A program made the translations under genes and the position numbers. A DNA stretch of 64,000 nucleotides, from assembly GCA_963808315.1 (NCBI GenBank), contig CAWEFK010000010.1, positions 248,001 through 312,000 of the forward strand. The letters run 5' to 3'. Within the stretch, counting starts at the first letter, position 1. Each line of letters begins with the position of its first letter. This DNA comes from Palsa-504 sp963808315. Lineage in GTDB: Bacteria; Actinomycetota; Actinomycetes; Streptosporangiales; Streptosporangiaceae. Positions 52,497 to 60,590 of this stretch are shown here, piece after piece. Below the pieces are notes generated by a model. That model made no database searches and was not told the DNA's origin. It saw nothing but the letters and a program-made list of their open reading frames with translations.

Positions 52497-52879
52497 CGGG
52501 CGGTCCCCGCGTCATGCGCAGTGGTCCCGGTGACCTGATCCGCCGCGAAGAAGAAGCCGCGGAACACGACGGCGTAATCCGGATGGAACTGGCCGCCGAC
52601 CGCGCCGGCCAGTATCCCGGCCGTGCCGCCCGGGTGCTGCTGCCGCCATGCCTGCACGGCGGCGTATGCCCTGGCCTGCTCCGCAGGCGTGTCCTCGGGG
52701 TACCTCATTGCGCGCCCCTGCGCGCCCCGGGCCCGCGCCGCCGGGCGTGGCCGCCGGGTGCAGGGTGGGCACCCGGACGCCCCGCCGACCCGGTGATCAC
52801 GGCCCAACCTGCACGTCATCTCCAGCGGCGGGTCCGGCGTCCCGCAGTCCAGGCAGGCCCGCCGAGGGTGCCCGGTCAC
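52493..52879 (-). CDS. Small hypothetical protein with Cys-knuckle N-terminus (or two genes)
   Basis: GTG 52879 gives TGHPRRACLDCGTPDPPLEM, TCRLGRDHRVGG, SGCPPC (possible zinc site). It reads on to RAMRYPEDTPAEQARAYAAV, QAWRQQHPGGTAGILAGAVG, GQFHPDYAVVFRGFFFAADQ. The second half could be a separate 71-aa gene from ATG 52708 that resembles the downstream protein (both have a WRQ/YR..HPG..I.AG pattern) and may be its paralogue. Both ends overlap neighbours by GTGA. Confidence 0.6.
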   Translation of the reverse strand: MTGHPRRACLDCGTPDPPLEMTCRLGRDHRVGGASGCPPCTRRPRPAARARGAQGRAMRYPEDTPAEQARAYAAVQAWRQQHPGGTAGILAGAVGGQFHPDYAVVFRGFFFAADQVTGTTAHDAGTAR

Positions 52880-53094
52880 GGGGCGCCGTCCCCGGGTCGG
52901 GCGTGCCTGGCGATCTGCCAGGCGATCTCGGTCAGCGTGCCCGTGAACACCGGGATCGTGCCGTCCTTCGGGACCGCGATGTTCACGCCGTCGACCATGA
53001 TCAGGTCGTAGGCGTCATACAGCGCGCGGAACAGGCGGGTGCCCAGCTCCGGGTGGACAGGACCGCCGGTCCGCGGCGCGGCCCCGCGGTTCAC
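52876..53094 (-). CDS. Small hypothetical protein (GTGA-coupled)
   Basis: A 72-aa protein from GTG 53094: LGTRLFRALYDAYDLIMVDG, VNIAVPKDGTIPVFTGTLTE, IAWQIARHARPGDGAP. Homology unknown to me. Start and stop both overlap the adjacent genes by GTGA, so it is an internal member of a translationally coupled chain. Confidence 0.65.
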   Translation of the reverse strand: MNRGAAPRTGGPVHPELGTRLFRALYDAYDLIMVDGVNIAVPKDGTIPVFTGTLTEIAWQIARHARPGDGAP

Positions 53095-53321
53095 GGCAGG
53101 TCCCGGGGCACCGGGCAGGCCGCGTAGTCGGTCCGGATCGCCAGGAGCAGGCCCCCGGGTGACGGGTCGGCGAGCGCGCCGCCCCGGCCGTCCCTGCGCC
53201 GCGCCGCCCGCATCCTGCCGTTCCGCCCAGCGTGGTACGCCTCGCCCCGGTGGAACCGGATCTCGCCTGGGTCCAGCGTGCCGGTATCACGCGCTGCCCG
53301 GCCTGCCGCTGCCCTGCTCAT
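53091..53321 (-). CDS. Small hypothetical protein (first of GTGA-coupled chain)
   Basis: About 76 aa from ATG 53321 (MSRAAAGRAARDTGTLDPGE, IRFHRGEAYHAGRNGRMRAA, LADPSPGGLLLAIRTDYAAC). GGGAG lies 12 bases upstream of this ATG; an in-frame ATG at 53333 would directly abut it. It ends in a GTGA overlap with the next gene. No family recognised. Confidence 0.6.
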   Translation of the reverse strand: MSRAAAGRAARDTGTLDPGEIRFHRGEAYHAGRNGRMRAARRRDGRGGALADPSPGGLLLAIRTDYAACPVPRDLP

Positions 53322-53433
53322 CGTGATCGTCATCTCCCTGTCGCCGGATCGCTCCGTCACGCGGCTGACGATAGAGAGAATCCGGGAGGTCACCCGCCCG
53401 GTATGCGGCCCCAGGGCGAGGGAGGCAGTCTGC

Positions 53434-53452
53434 GCCCCTGTGTTACAGGGGC
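53434..53452. terminator. Hairpin overlapping the stop of the XRE-TPR gene
   Basis: GCCCCTG and CAGGGGC form a perfect 7-bp stem with a 5-base loop that contains part of the TAA stop codon of the minus-strand regulator. It would separate this gene from the small-gene chain downstream. No T-run. Confidence 0.5.
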
Positions 53453-54684
53453 AGGCCGACGCTCCCGGCCAGCGAGCGCGCCCTGCGGCCGATCAGCGGC
53501 CCGCCGTGGTCCACCGCGTCGGCGGTCATCTGCCGGGCGGTCGGGGAGTAGCGCACCGAATCAGCCGAGGTCTGGTAGGCCGTCTCCAGCCAGTGCAGCA
53601 TGGCCGGGTAGTCGCGGCGCTGGTGGTAGGTCCGGGCGATCTCCACGCCCAGGCGGCCCCGGCGTTCCCGGCTCGGGATCTCCTCGGGGTCGATGTCCTC
53701 GGCGTGGCCGCGTGCCTCAGCGGACCGGGACAGCTCGGCGGCGATCGACACGGCGTGCAGCTTGACGTTGGACCCGCCGAACATGGTCCACGGGTGGTGG
53801 TAGCCGCCGAGCCGCGCAGCGGTCGCCCTGGCCTGGTCCCAGTGCCGCCAGGCGTCACCCTCGCGGCCCGCCCTGGCCGCCGTGGTCGCGGCGTGCAGCT
53901 GCAGCGCGCCGTACAGCGCCCGCAGCTCCTCGCCCGCCCCCTCCAGGCTGGGTTCCAGCAGCCCGGCCGCGTCCCGCGCGAGCGTCAGCGCGCCGTCGGT
54001 GTCCCCGGCCGAGCGCTGCACCATGCCGAGGGTCCACGCGGCCCCGGCCAGCGCGGCGGGCGTGTCGGCTTCCTGCGCGGCGGTCATCGCGCGGTCCGCC
54101 GCCGTCCAGGTCAGCTCGGCCTCACTGGCCCAGACCACCTCATGCTGCACCAGGGCGTACACGTCGGCCAGCACCGCATTGGCGGCGCGGCGTTCGTGCC
54201 CCTCGGTCGCGCGGGCCGCGACCCGGGCGTCGGTGACCAGCCGGGGAAGGATGCGGCCAACGTCGGTGCGGTGCTGGGCGGACTGGTGCCACAGCAGCCA
54301 GGCGTCCGCTGTCCTGGCTGCCAGCGCGGCCACGTCCGCCGGCCCGGCGGGGACGGTCAGCAGAGGATCCCGGATGGCCTCGCGGATGGCGGGCACGGCG
54401 TCATGCGGGATATGCGCGAACGATGACACCGGTACCGACACCGCCCCGCCCAGGTCCATGTCGGTGCCGGCCAGGACGGCCAGGTCACCGACCGCGAGCG
54501 CCTCGGCGAGCCTGACCAGCAGCGGCAGCCGGGGCGGCAGCCTGGTGCCCCGCTCGATGCCCTTGAGCCACGAGGCGGACATGCCGACCAGCCCGGCGAG
54601 CACCGGCCGGGACAGGCCCTTGCGCTCGCGCAGGATCTGGATGCGCTCGCCGGTCCGCTTCCCGGCGAGGTCATCGAGCATCAT
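53443..54684 (-). CDS. XRE-family regulator with helical-repeat (TPR-like) domain
   Basis: Intact (413 aa). HTH near the N-terminus: GERIQILRERKGLSRPVLAG, LVGMSASWLKGIERGTRLPP, LPLLVRLAEALAVGDLAVLA. The rest is TPR-like helices (AALAGAAWTLGMVQRSAGDT, DGALTLARDAAGLLEPSLEG, TTAARAGREGDAWRHWDQAR, LGVEIARTYHQRRDYPAMLH, WLETAYQTSADSVRYSPTAR). Such proteins are frequent on actinomycete integrative elements and in antibiotic-producer genomes. ATG 54684 or 54681. It probably controls the downstream small-gene chain or the island. Confidence 0.88.
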   Translation of the reverse strand: MMLDDLAGKRTGERIQILRERKGLSRPVLAGLVGMSASWLKGIERGTRLPPRLPLLVRLAEALAVGDLAVLAGTDMDLGGAVSVPVSSFAHIPHDAVPAIREAIRDPLLTVPAGPADVAALAARTADAWLLWHQSAQHRTDVGRILPRLVTDARVAARATEGHERRAANAVLADVYALVQHEVVWASEAELTWTAADRAMTAAQEADTPAALAGAAWTLGMVQRSAGDTDGALTLARDAAGLLEPSLEGAGEELRALYGALQLHAATTAARAGREGDAWRHWDQARATAARLGGYHHPWTMFGGSNVKLHAVSIAAELSRSAEARGHAEDIDPEEIPSRERRGRLGVEIARTYHQRRDYPAMLHWLETAYQTSADSVRYSPTARQMTADAVDHGGPLIGRRARSLAGSVGLPL

Positions 54685-55801
54685 CTAACCTCGCGGTTGT
54701 TCCATCACCTACCGGCAGCTTATGCGGCCGTCCGCCCGGCCTGCCAGGCAACGCGAAGCGCCCGCCGGTTAAGGCCCGGCGGCCGTACTTTCCCGCCGGG
54801 CGGCGGTACGGCCAACCAAGATCCTGGCCATCTGTTGGGGATCTGGGTCGCCGGTGATACACAAACGGCTGAGCATCCGTTTTTCAGAAGGTCTGTCACC
54901 CGGCCCGGAAGCCTCTGCCTGATGCAGCTCCGCAGCCCGCTTTACCAGCAATGGGCCTGTCAGGAGCTTGTGACGCCATTTTAGCAGGCGTGCCGCCGTG
55001 TGCCGGGGAATGCCGTTCCATCCGTGTTATTCGCGTGTTGGACCCCTCCCGGAGCCGGACTTGTGTTGCTGCAGTGTTAGCCGCCGCAGCCGGTCAGCCG
55101 TCGCGCCCGCGCCGGACCAGGCGTGCCTGCCCGCGGCCCGAAGACCGGCCGCCGCTCGTGACCGGCTTGGTCAGCCGCCCGTCCAGCGCCCTCTGCGGCC
55201 AGGCCGAGAATGACGCACCGTGACGAACAACTCGTACCCAGACGAACAAATCACCCATAGCGGATCATGAGTCCGGCAGGCAGCATTTTTGTTACAGTGC
55301 TGTTGGCTAGGGTGAATACCGCATGGGCTATCGTCGCCGGGTCACATGACCGCGTGTTTGCCGTGATCTGATCATGGTCGGTTGCAAGCCAGAGCGCGCA
55401 GAAGTTGTCCGGCGTTGATATACAATTCGAGTGTGGGACGGTCTCACGAGCGCTGTGGCTGGGGGCCTCGACGCTCGCTGCGGGAGCAGTGGCCGTGGCG
55501 GCGGCCAACGTGACGTTTGACTCGGTCCGCCCGCACTACCTGCGGTAGTGGTGACGATGCGCTACTGGCCGCTCCCCCACAGGCGAGAACACCTCGTTGA
55601 CGATGTAGACCTCCAGAGAACCGATTTTGTGTCCCAATGTATACAATGGCCCCAAGATGCAGGTCGCGTCAGAGACAGGACGATCTAGCGAGGCTCCCTA
55701 TGGGCCAGACTCAACCTTCAGCCAGATGCGGACATGCAACTGCAACGCTGGTCATCCCGCGGGGTGCGTACCGCCAAGCGAAAGCATTGAATCAGCTTAG
55801 G
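54685..55801. other. 1.1-kb stretch without a recognised gene
   Basis: Mixed composition, with A/T-rich parts at 54960-55060, 55250-55420 and 55560-55800. Short frames exist but none shows family features. A frame at ~55436-55548 on the + strand reads like a small membrane peptide (SRALWLGASTLAAGAVAVAA, then HYLR and TAG), but without a clear start. It probably includes the promoter of the XRE gene at the left, and the 3' side of the NACHT gene at the right. Confidence 0.35.
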
Positions 55802-58800
55802 CTAACCTGGATTCTTAAGTCCCATCGACTCAACGAGGGCGTCAATCCATGACCTCATCCCAGGATCACTGTCATCAATGTCCAGCAATCTCCTGCGGGT
55901 TGAGGAACGCCATTGACCTGGTAGCTGCTTAAGATCCATATGAAGCTGGCGCACGACAATTCTCCGAAAGACCCTAGCCGATTCAGGGTCGAACCAATGG
56001 AGCGCAGCCAGCCCAAAATCTATACAGTCATCGTATGCGGCCGTGAGCTCTTTTTCTGTAGCGCGGGTGCTCGACGCGATCCACAGCCTGAGCAACGCGT
56101 TAATGCACGATGAGCTGCGCTCTTGAGAATACCCGAGAAATGTGGTTATGGTCGGGCCGAGCTTGTCAAACATGGGACTCAGTGAATGGACGAGAATATC
56201 ATCATCGAGATCGCAGGTGAAACTATAACGGAGACGCAGTTGATCGGAGTCGCCGCTACTCCATTGAGGAATATCCCGTGAATAGTTTCGCTCGAAACCC
56301 CAGTATAGCTGATCATTACCGCCCTGATTGTTTTCATTTTCGCCGTCATCTGCAGGATTAATCGCGAATGACGGGCGCAGGACAATGTCACGGTGTTGCC
56401 CAGCTTCGATACGAGCAACGCGAATTGACTGTGATAGCCAGCCCCAGCCTTCGGCAGACACCTGCGATCTCCATAGAAGCGCTTGGCGACTCCAGTCGGT
56501 TACCACGTCATCCGAATGTCGGAACAGCTCGGAACCTCGAGCGGGGCCGCCGATCAGGAGGGCCAATACCAGAAGATTAGCCGAGTAAGCAGCGCACCGA
56601 GCTGGTAGGTGCAACGCAATGGGCTCGTAACTAGCAAACTTATTTGACACCCGAGCGTCCAGTGCCGATCCGAACAGCATAAGTATAAGTTCACGCAAAA
56701 GAAATCTGCGGTCGGGGGACATAGAGCCTAGAAGATCGCGGAGAAACTCAATCGTTGTCGCTCTGGCTGAGAGTGGCGCGAATGAAAGTAGCGCATAGAG
56801 AAAAGAATCGTTTATCTCGTTACGGCGGGCCATGCTTCGGGAAAATTCCTCAGCCTTCGCCAGGTCTTCAAGCTCCTTCGCAACAATTCGAGCGACAAGG
56901 AACTCGCCAAACGTAGCATGCAGGAACTCGCACGATCCCTTCTTGACACCATCAACAATCGCACGGGCCTCGTGAATGAAGAAAAACTGTCCGAGAACCG
57001 TCTCGCCCAGCGACCTGACCCCGCGGAACCCTCTCGAGTCATTGCTAGCCCGCGATCGAGCCGACTCGTCCATTAGTGCGGTCAGATCGCCGTCGAGCTC
57101 GCTATGCGTAACCCACTGCCGAGACCGGTTAAACATCGCTGCCGCTGCCACCGACAACCTCATCAAGTCTTGCTCGACTTGACGTTCAAGCTCATCAGCA
57201 GGAAGGCTAGCAAGGATTTTTCGCGCGTCTCTCTCGGCGAAGCGCGTCAAGAGCCGTTCGTACAATTGCGCATGCCCGAGATCGGCGCTACTATTTTGCA
57301 GCGCATTGCCGTCCGCATCATACAGCGCGAGCATCAAAAGTAGCAGCGGCTGCGATGCCAGATCTTGTTGTGACAAAACCGAACTCAACGGAAGAGCCTT
57401 CAATTGATGATCTCGGAAGTAGTCGCCATTCCAGTCATTCCAAACACGCAACCAGAGCCCGATCTGTGGCCCATCAAATGGCTCGAGCCTTACAACGACC
57501 GCCCCGCCAATAGGTATCCGGGCACGATCAGCGACGGCAGTTCTGCTGGTTACAACTACCACGCAAGGACGGCCATTAGTAGCCTCGCGCTCCTGAAAGG
57601 TCGCTACACGCTCCAAGTAATCCGACTGGCTTACCCCGGTTGCTTGGAGCAACTCGTCAAAGCCGTCAAGAAATATTACTGGCAAGGCATTTCCCGTTGC
57701 GCGAATAAGATCGGGCCACGATATCCGTTCGCCCGTAGCTTCGTAGAAAGCCTGCTCTATCTGCACCTGAATATCAGCTTCCGCCGCAACATCACGAAGG
57801 CTGACGCGTACCGTCAAGAATTCGTCAGCGGGCAAGCGCGCCGCTAGAGTTTTCGTAAGAACCGACTTTCCTGAACCGGGCTGGCCAAGCACTAGCAGAG
57901 GGCCCCGAACCGCCTCAGCCGATGTTAGGAAGCCGAACAAGAAAGCTTGCAAGTCAGAACGGGATTGCCTTGAGAGGTCATTCCACCAGGATTCGAGGTA
58001 AAATCGATCATTAAGATCAACTTCTGATGCTCTGAAATTTGGGTTAACATAAGCAGTACCTAGGTCGGGTATTCGCATGCCGGCTGTTGGCAACTCGCCG
58101 GTTTCGACGATTGGTCGCGAAAGAGCCTTTTTATAATACTCAGAAAGTGCCAGGCGCTTTTCGTCCGCACCCCCGCTGGACACTAGTCCAAGTAGTGCCT
58201 TCTCTAGTCCCTGCAGCCCAGTCTGGATCTGTTCGATGCCCCGAAGGTCGGCTCGGATTTCGAGAAGGTCCATTTGGAGCGCCTGAAAACTAACCATGTC
58301 AGCCCAAAACGCAACCTCTGGAAAATCCGTCGCAAGTTGGCGGAACATCACCTCGTATTTCGCGCGGCCCTCATCTCGCGCCCATATGCGCAACTGCCTC
58401 GTAAAAGTTTCCTGTTCCTTGGTGTTTACGTTATCCCATTCAGGACCGACAATTACTTCACGCATTTGGACTACTATATTCGCGAAAAACTCACCAAGCT
58501 CGAACAAGGTTTGCCCATATGGTCTTTGCGGTGCCGGAATTGGCAACTCCGCACAGAGGAGCGAGTTCACAATCGGTCTGAGCTTATTTGAATCTGGGCT
58601 ATATCTAGTCGCTGCTGTAACTTGAGCCCGCTTGTCGAGGTCGGTCTGTGGCCGCTTGACGAAGGGACTATCAGTACGGTGGCCCGTGTTTCCCCTCAGC
58701 CGATCCCTCTCCGATCTGACCAGACGCCTATGTGCTCTAGCTAGCGTCTCCACTATGGGCCTAGGAACATTCCCCCAATCGGGGTGCTTCGAGAGGTAGT

Positions 58801-59158
58801 CGCCCTGGAAGAGAAGCTTAATGTCGTCAAACTTCAGAAGATAATTCTTGTCATCAAGCATCTTTATCAAATCGAAGTAGCATGTGATAACTATCACTGC
58901 GTGCGCGGCTACAATGCGCTCTGTTTTGTCATACCGACCCAGGCCGCGGACTTTCTCGGCCAGGCCCTTCCATAGCGAGTAGCTTAGCCTAATGAACTCA
59001 CTCTTGACCTCAAAGAGGCTGAGCGCCAACGGGCTACCAGCAGCCGTAGCTAGCAACAGAATGCCGCCGGCTAGCCGATCTAAGGCCTCGAATACAGTGC
59101 TATCTTCGCCGCCGAGAATCCGTACGGCGTCCTTGTATGACAGACCCTTGCTTGACAT
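55802..59158 (-). CDS. NACHT-domain STAND NTPase (bNACHT-like defence candidate)
   Basis: Large intact protein (1,118 aa). Residues 1-~130 form a helical N-terminal domain (SYKDAVRILGG, EALDRLAGGILLLATAAGSP, RYDKTERIVAAHAVIVITCY) of the NACHT-associated N-terminal helical type. A coiled linker (~280-345) leads to NACHT: Walker A LVLGQPGSGKSVLTK (~425-432), Walker B PVIFLDGFDELLQ (~494-503), sensor VVVVTSRT (~540). The C-terminal ~450 residues are helical and unassigned, with an early CEFLHATFGEFLVARIV block typical of NACHT winged-helix regions. Bacterial NACHT proteins are known antiphage sensors. No nuclease or TIR effector domain is visible. ATG 59158. Lower G/C than the rest. Confidence 0.9.
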   Translation of the reverse strand: MSSKGLSYKDAVRILGGEDSTVFEALDRLAGGILLLATAAGSPLALSLFEVKSEFIRLSYSLWKGLAEKVRGLGRYDKTERIVAAHAVIVITCYFDLIKMLDDKNYLLKFDDIKLLFQGDYLSKHPDWGNVPRPIVETLARAHRRLVRSERDRLRGNTGHRTDSPFVKRPQTDLDKRAQVTAATRYSPDSNKLRPIVNSLLCAELPIPAPQRPYGQTLFELGEFFANIVVQMREVIVGPEWDNVNTKEQETFTRQLRIWARDEGRAKYEVMFRQLATDFPEVAFWADMVSFQALQMDLLEIRADLRGIEQIQTGLQGLEKALLGLVSSGGADEKRLALSEYYKKALSRPIVETGELPTAGMRIPDLGTAYVNPNFRASEVDLNDRFYLESWWNDLSRQSRSDLQAFLFGFLTSAEAVRGPLLVLGQPGSGKSVLTKTLAARLPADEFLTVRVSLRDVAAEADIQVQIEQAFYEATGERISWPDLIRATGNALPVIFLDGFDELLQATGVSQSDYLERVATFQEREATNGRPCVVVVTSRTAVADRARIPIGGAVVVRLEPFDGPQIGLWLRVWNDWNGDYFRDHQLKALPLSSVLSQQDLASQPLLLLMLALYDADGNALQNSSADLGHAQLYERLLTRFAERDARKILASLPADELERQVEQDLMRLSVAAAAMFNRSRQWVTHSELDGDLTALMDESARSRASNDSRGFRGVRSLGETVLGQFFFIHEARAIVDGVKKGSCEFLHATFGEFLVARIVAKELEDLAKAEEFSRSMARRNEINDSFLYALLSFAPLSARATTIEFLRDLLGSMSPDRRFLLRELILMLFGSALDARVSNKFASYEPIALHLPARCAAYSANLLVLALLIGGPARGSELFRHSDDVVTDWSRQALLWRSQVSAEGWGWLSQSIRVARIEAGQHRDIVLRPSFAINPADDGENENNQGGNDQLYWGFERNYSRDIPQWSSGDSDQLRLRYSFTCDLDDDILVHSLSPMFDKLGPTITTFLGYSQERSSSCINALLRLWIASSTRATEKELTAAYDDCIDFGLAALHWFDPESARVFRRIVVRQLHMDLKQLPGQWRSSTRRRLLDIDDSDPGMRSWIDALVESMGLKNPG

Positions 59159-59592
59159 CCGCGCTCCCAGTACTGGCGAACTGTGTATCGAAGTGTAGCG
59201 GCTCCCGAGCTAGCTTGTCGCGTATGACGACGTGACCATAGCTTGACGGCAGTTGTGGCAGATCCTGAGGAGTGGTGCGCGATCCAGGAAAAACGAATTC
59301 TGCGTGGCGGGTACCCCGACCATGGCTGGCTGGTCTGACCGGTCGTACGGGCGCCTTGGCTCAGCCCCATACGCTGGCCCCCAGGCAGCGCAGGTGCCTG
59401 TCTCGGAGTCCCAGGCGTCAGATAGGTGCGAGCATGCATGCTCAGGGTGGCCCAGGTGCAGAAGGCATGGACTCGGTGGCGCCGGGCGGGACATCCGGGC
59501 TAGACGCACCCGTGCAGGGCCGGTGGCCCGTCCTGGCCGTGATGATCTCGTGCCTCATCGCGGCAAAGTGAGTGCGTGGAGTGCGACCCTTC
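59159..59592. other. Non-coding stretch upstream of the NACHT gene
   Basis: About 430 bases between the NACHT start and the IS4 remnant. It should contain the NACHT promoter. Frames present here show no family features. Confidence 0.35.
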
Positions 59593-60118
59593 GTTCGCGA
59601 AGGTTCCGTTACTGGGGCCGAGTTCGGCCTTGTTCGCGTATGTACTGGGCGGGGCATGTCTCCGAGGCCGCCACGCGCAGCCCAGCGCCCAGGGCGACAG
59701 TGGCGAACACGCACAGCGGGGTGTGCAGACCAGCGCTTGATCGTCGATGCCGTGGAACTCGCTCGCAACTGCTCGCAGTACTCACGAATCTTGGCCGCCA
59801 TGAGCTTGCGGCGTGCCGGAACATGCCACTCCAGGGCGAACGGGACGTCCGCCAGCAGTCCCGCCAGGCGGGCCAGCGACTCGCAATACGACCCGTCCGG
59901 CATCAGGGTCATCGCGATCATCAGCCGGATGACCAGCGGATAGGACATGATCCGCCGCCGCTCCCGCTTCCTCAGCAGCCCCTTCGCGATCGCGGCGTCC
60001 GCGATCGCCTCGATCACCCGTCACCGAGATGGCGCTCCAGCTCGCCCAGCCGCACCAGATCAGGCAGCCAGGCATCCGCCAGCACCGTCCCGTCCCGGCA
60101 GACCACGGCCGGGGCCAT
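59593..60118 (-). pseudogene. IS4-family transposase N-terminal remnant
   Basis: Three frames together give MAPAVVCRDGTVLADAWLPD, LVRLGELERHLGD, VIEAIADAAIAKGLLRKRER, RRIMSYPLVIRLMIAMTLMP, DGSYCESLARLAGLLADVPF, LEWHVPARRKLMAAKIREYC and EFHGIDDQALVCTPL. This matches the N-terminal domain of IS4-type transposases. Breaks near 60020 and 59757 and the missing DDE catalytic domain show it is a dead fragment. It separates the NACHT gene from the DUF262 gene. Confidence 0.65.
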
Positions 60119-60590
60119 CACCCCCGGCGGCAGAACACCGCCAGCTCGCCCGCCACCGGCACCGCACCCCCGCCGTGACCGTCCACCTACCGCGAACCAG
60201 CAGGCCAGCAGCCCCCAGCAACCACCGTCCCCGCAGGCGTCTCCCCGTCCGGGGACACAGCGGCCCGGGTTGCATCAGCGACGGCAGGCAGACAAGAATG
60301 CACAAGGGACTCCTGGACGAGCGTGGATTCGATACCCAACGCCTACCAGGAGTCCCTCTCGCGAGCAAAACACCCCGGGAACCATCCCGCAGCCCGGAAT
60401 AAAACCCAGTTCACAGCCTCACGCGAACCGGAACACCTTAAGTCCGTGCGTGGTGTTGGCCTGGGTCCGCTGCCCGCGGGCAGCTATGTGCTAATCGATG
60501 AGCACATAGTTAGATTTCTCCTCGGGCCGCCCGGCTGTCTTGCAGCTATGTCGGCCCGGCCGGCGCGGAATCGGGGCTAGCATCCGTTCC
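60119..60590. other. Non-coding stretch between IS4 remnant and DUF262 gene
   Basis: About 470 bases. The left part (to ~60400) is likely the former IS4 flank; no gene is visible. The right part carries the inverted repeat at 60484-60509 and the promoter of the DUF262/HNH gene. Confidence 0.35.
60484..60509. repeat. Inverted repeat upstream of DUF262/HNH gene
   Basis: CTATGTGCT and AGCACATAG form perfect 9-bp arms around an 8-base loop (AATCGATG, itself containing the palindrome ATCGAT). It lies ~80 bases before the nuclease gene. It could be a dimer operator, a terminator of earlier transcription, or a former IS end. Confidence 0.55.
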
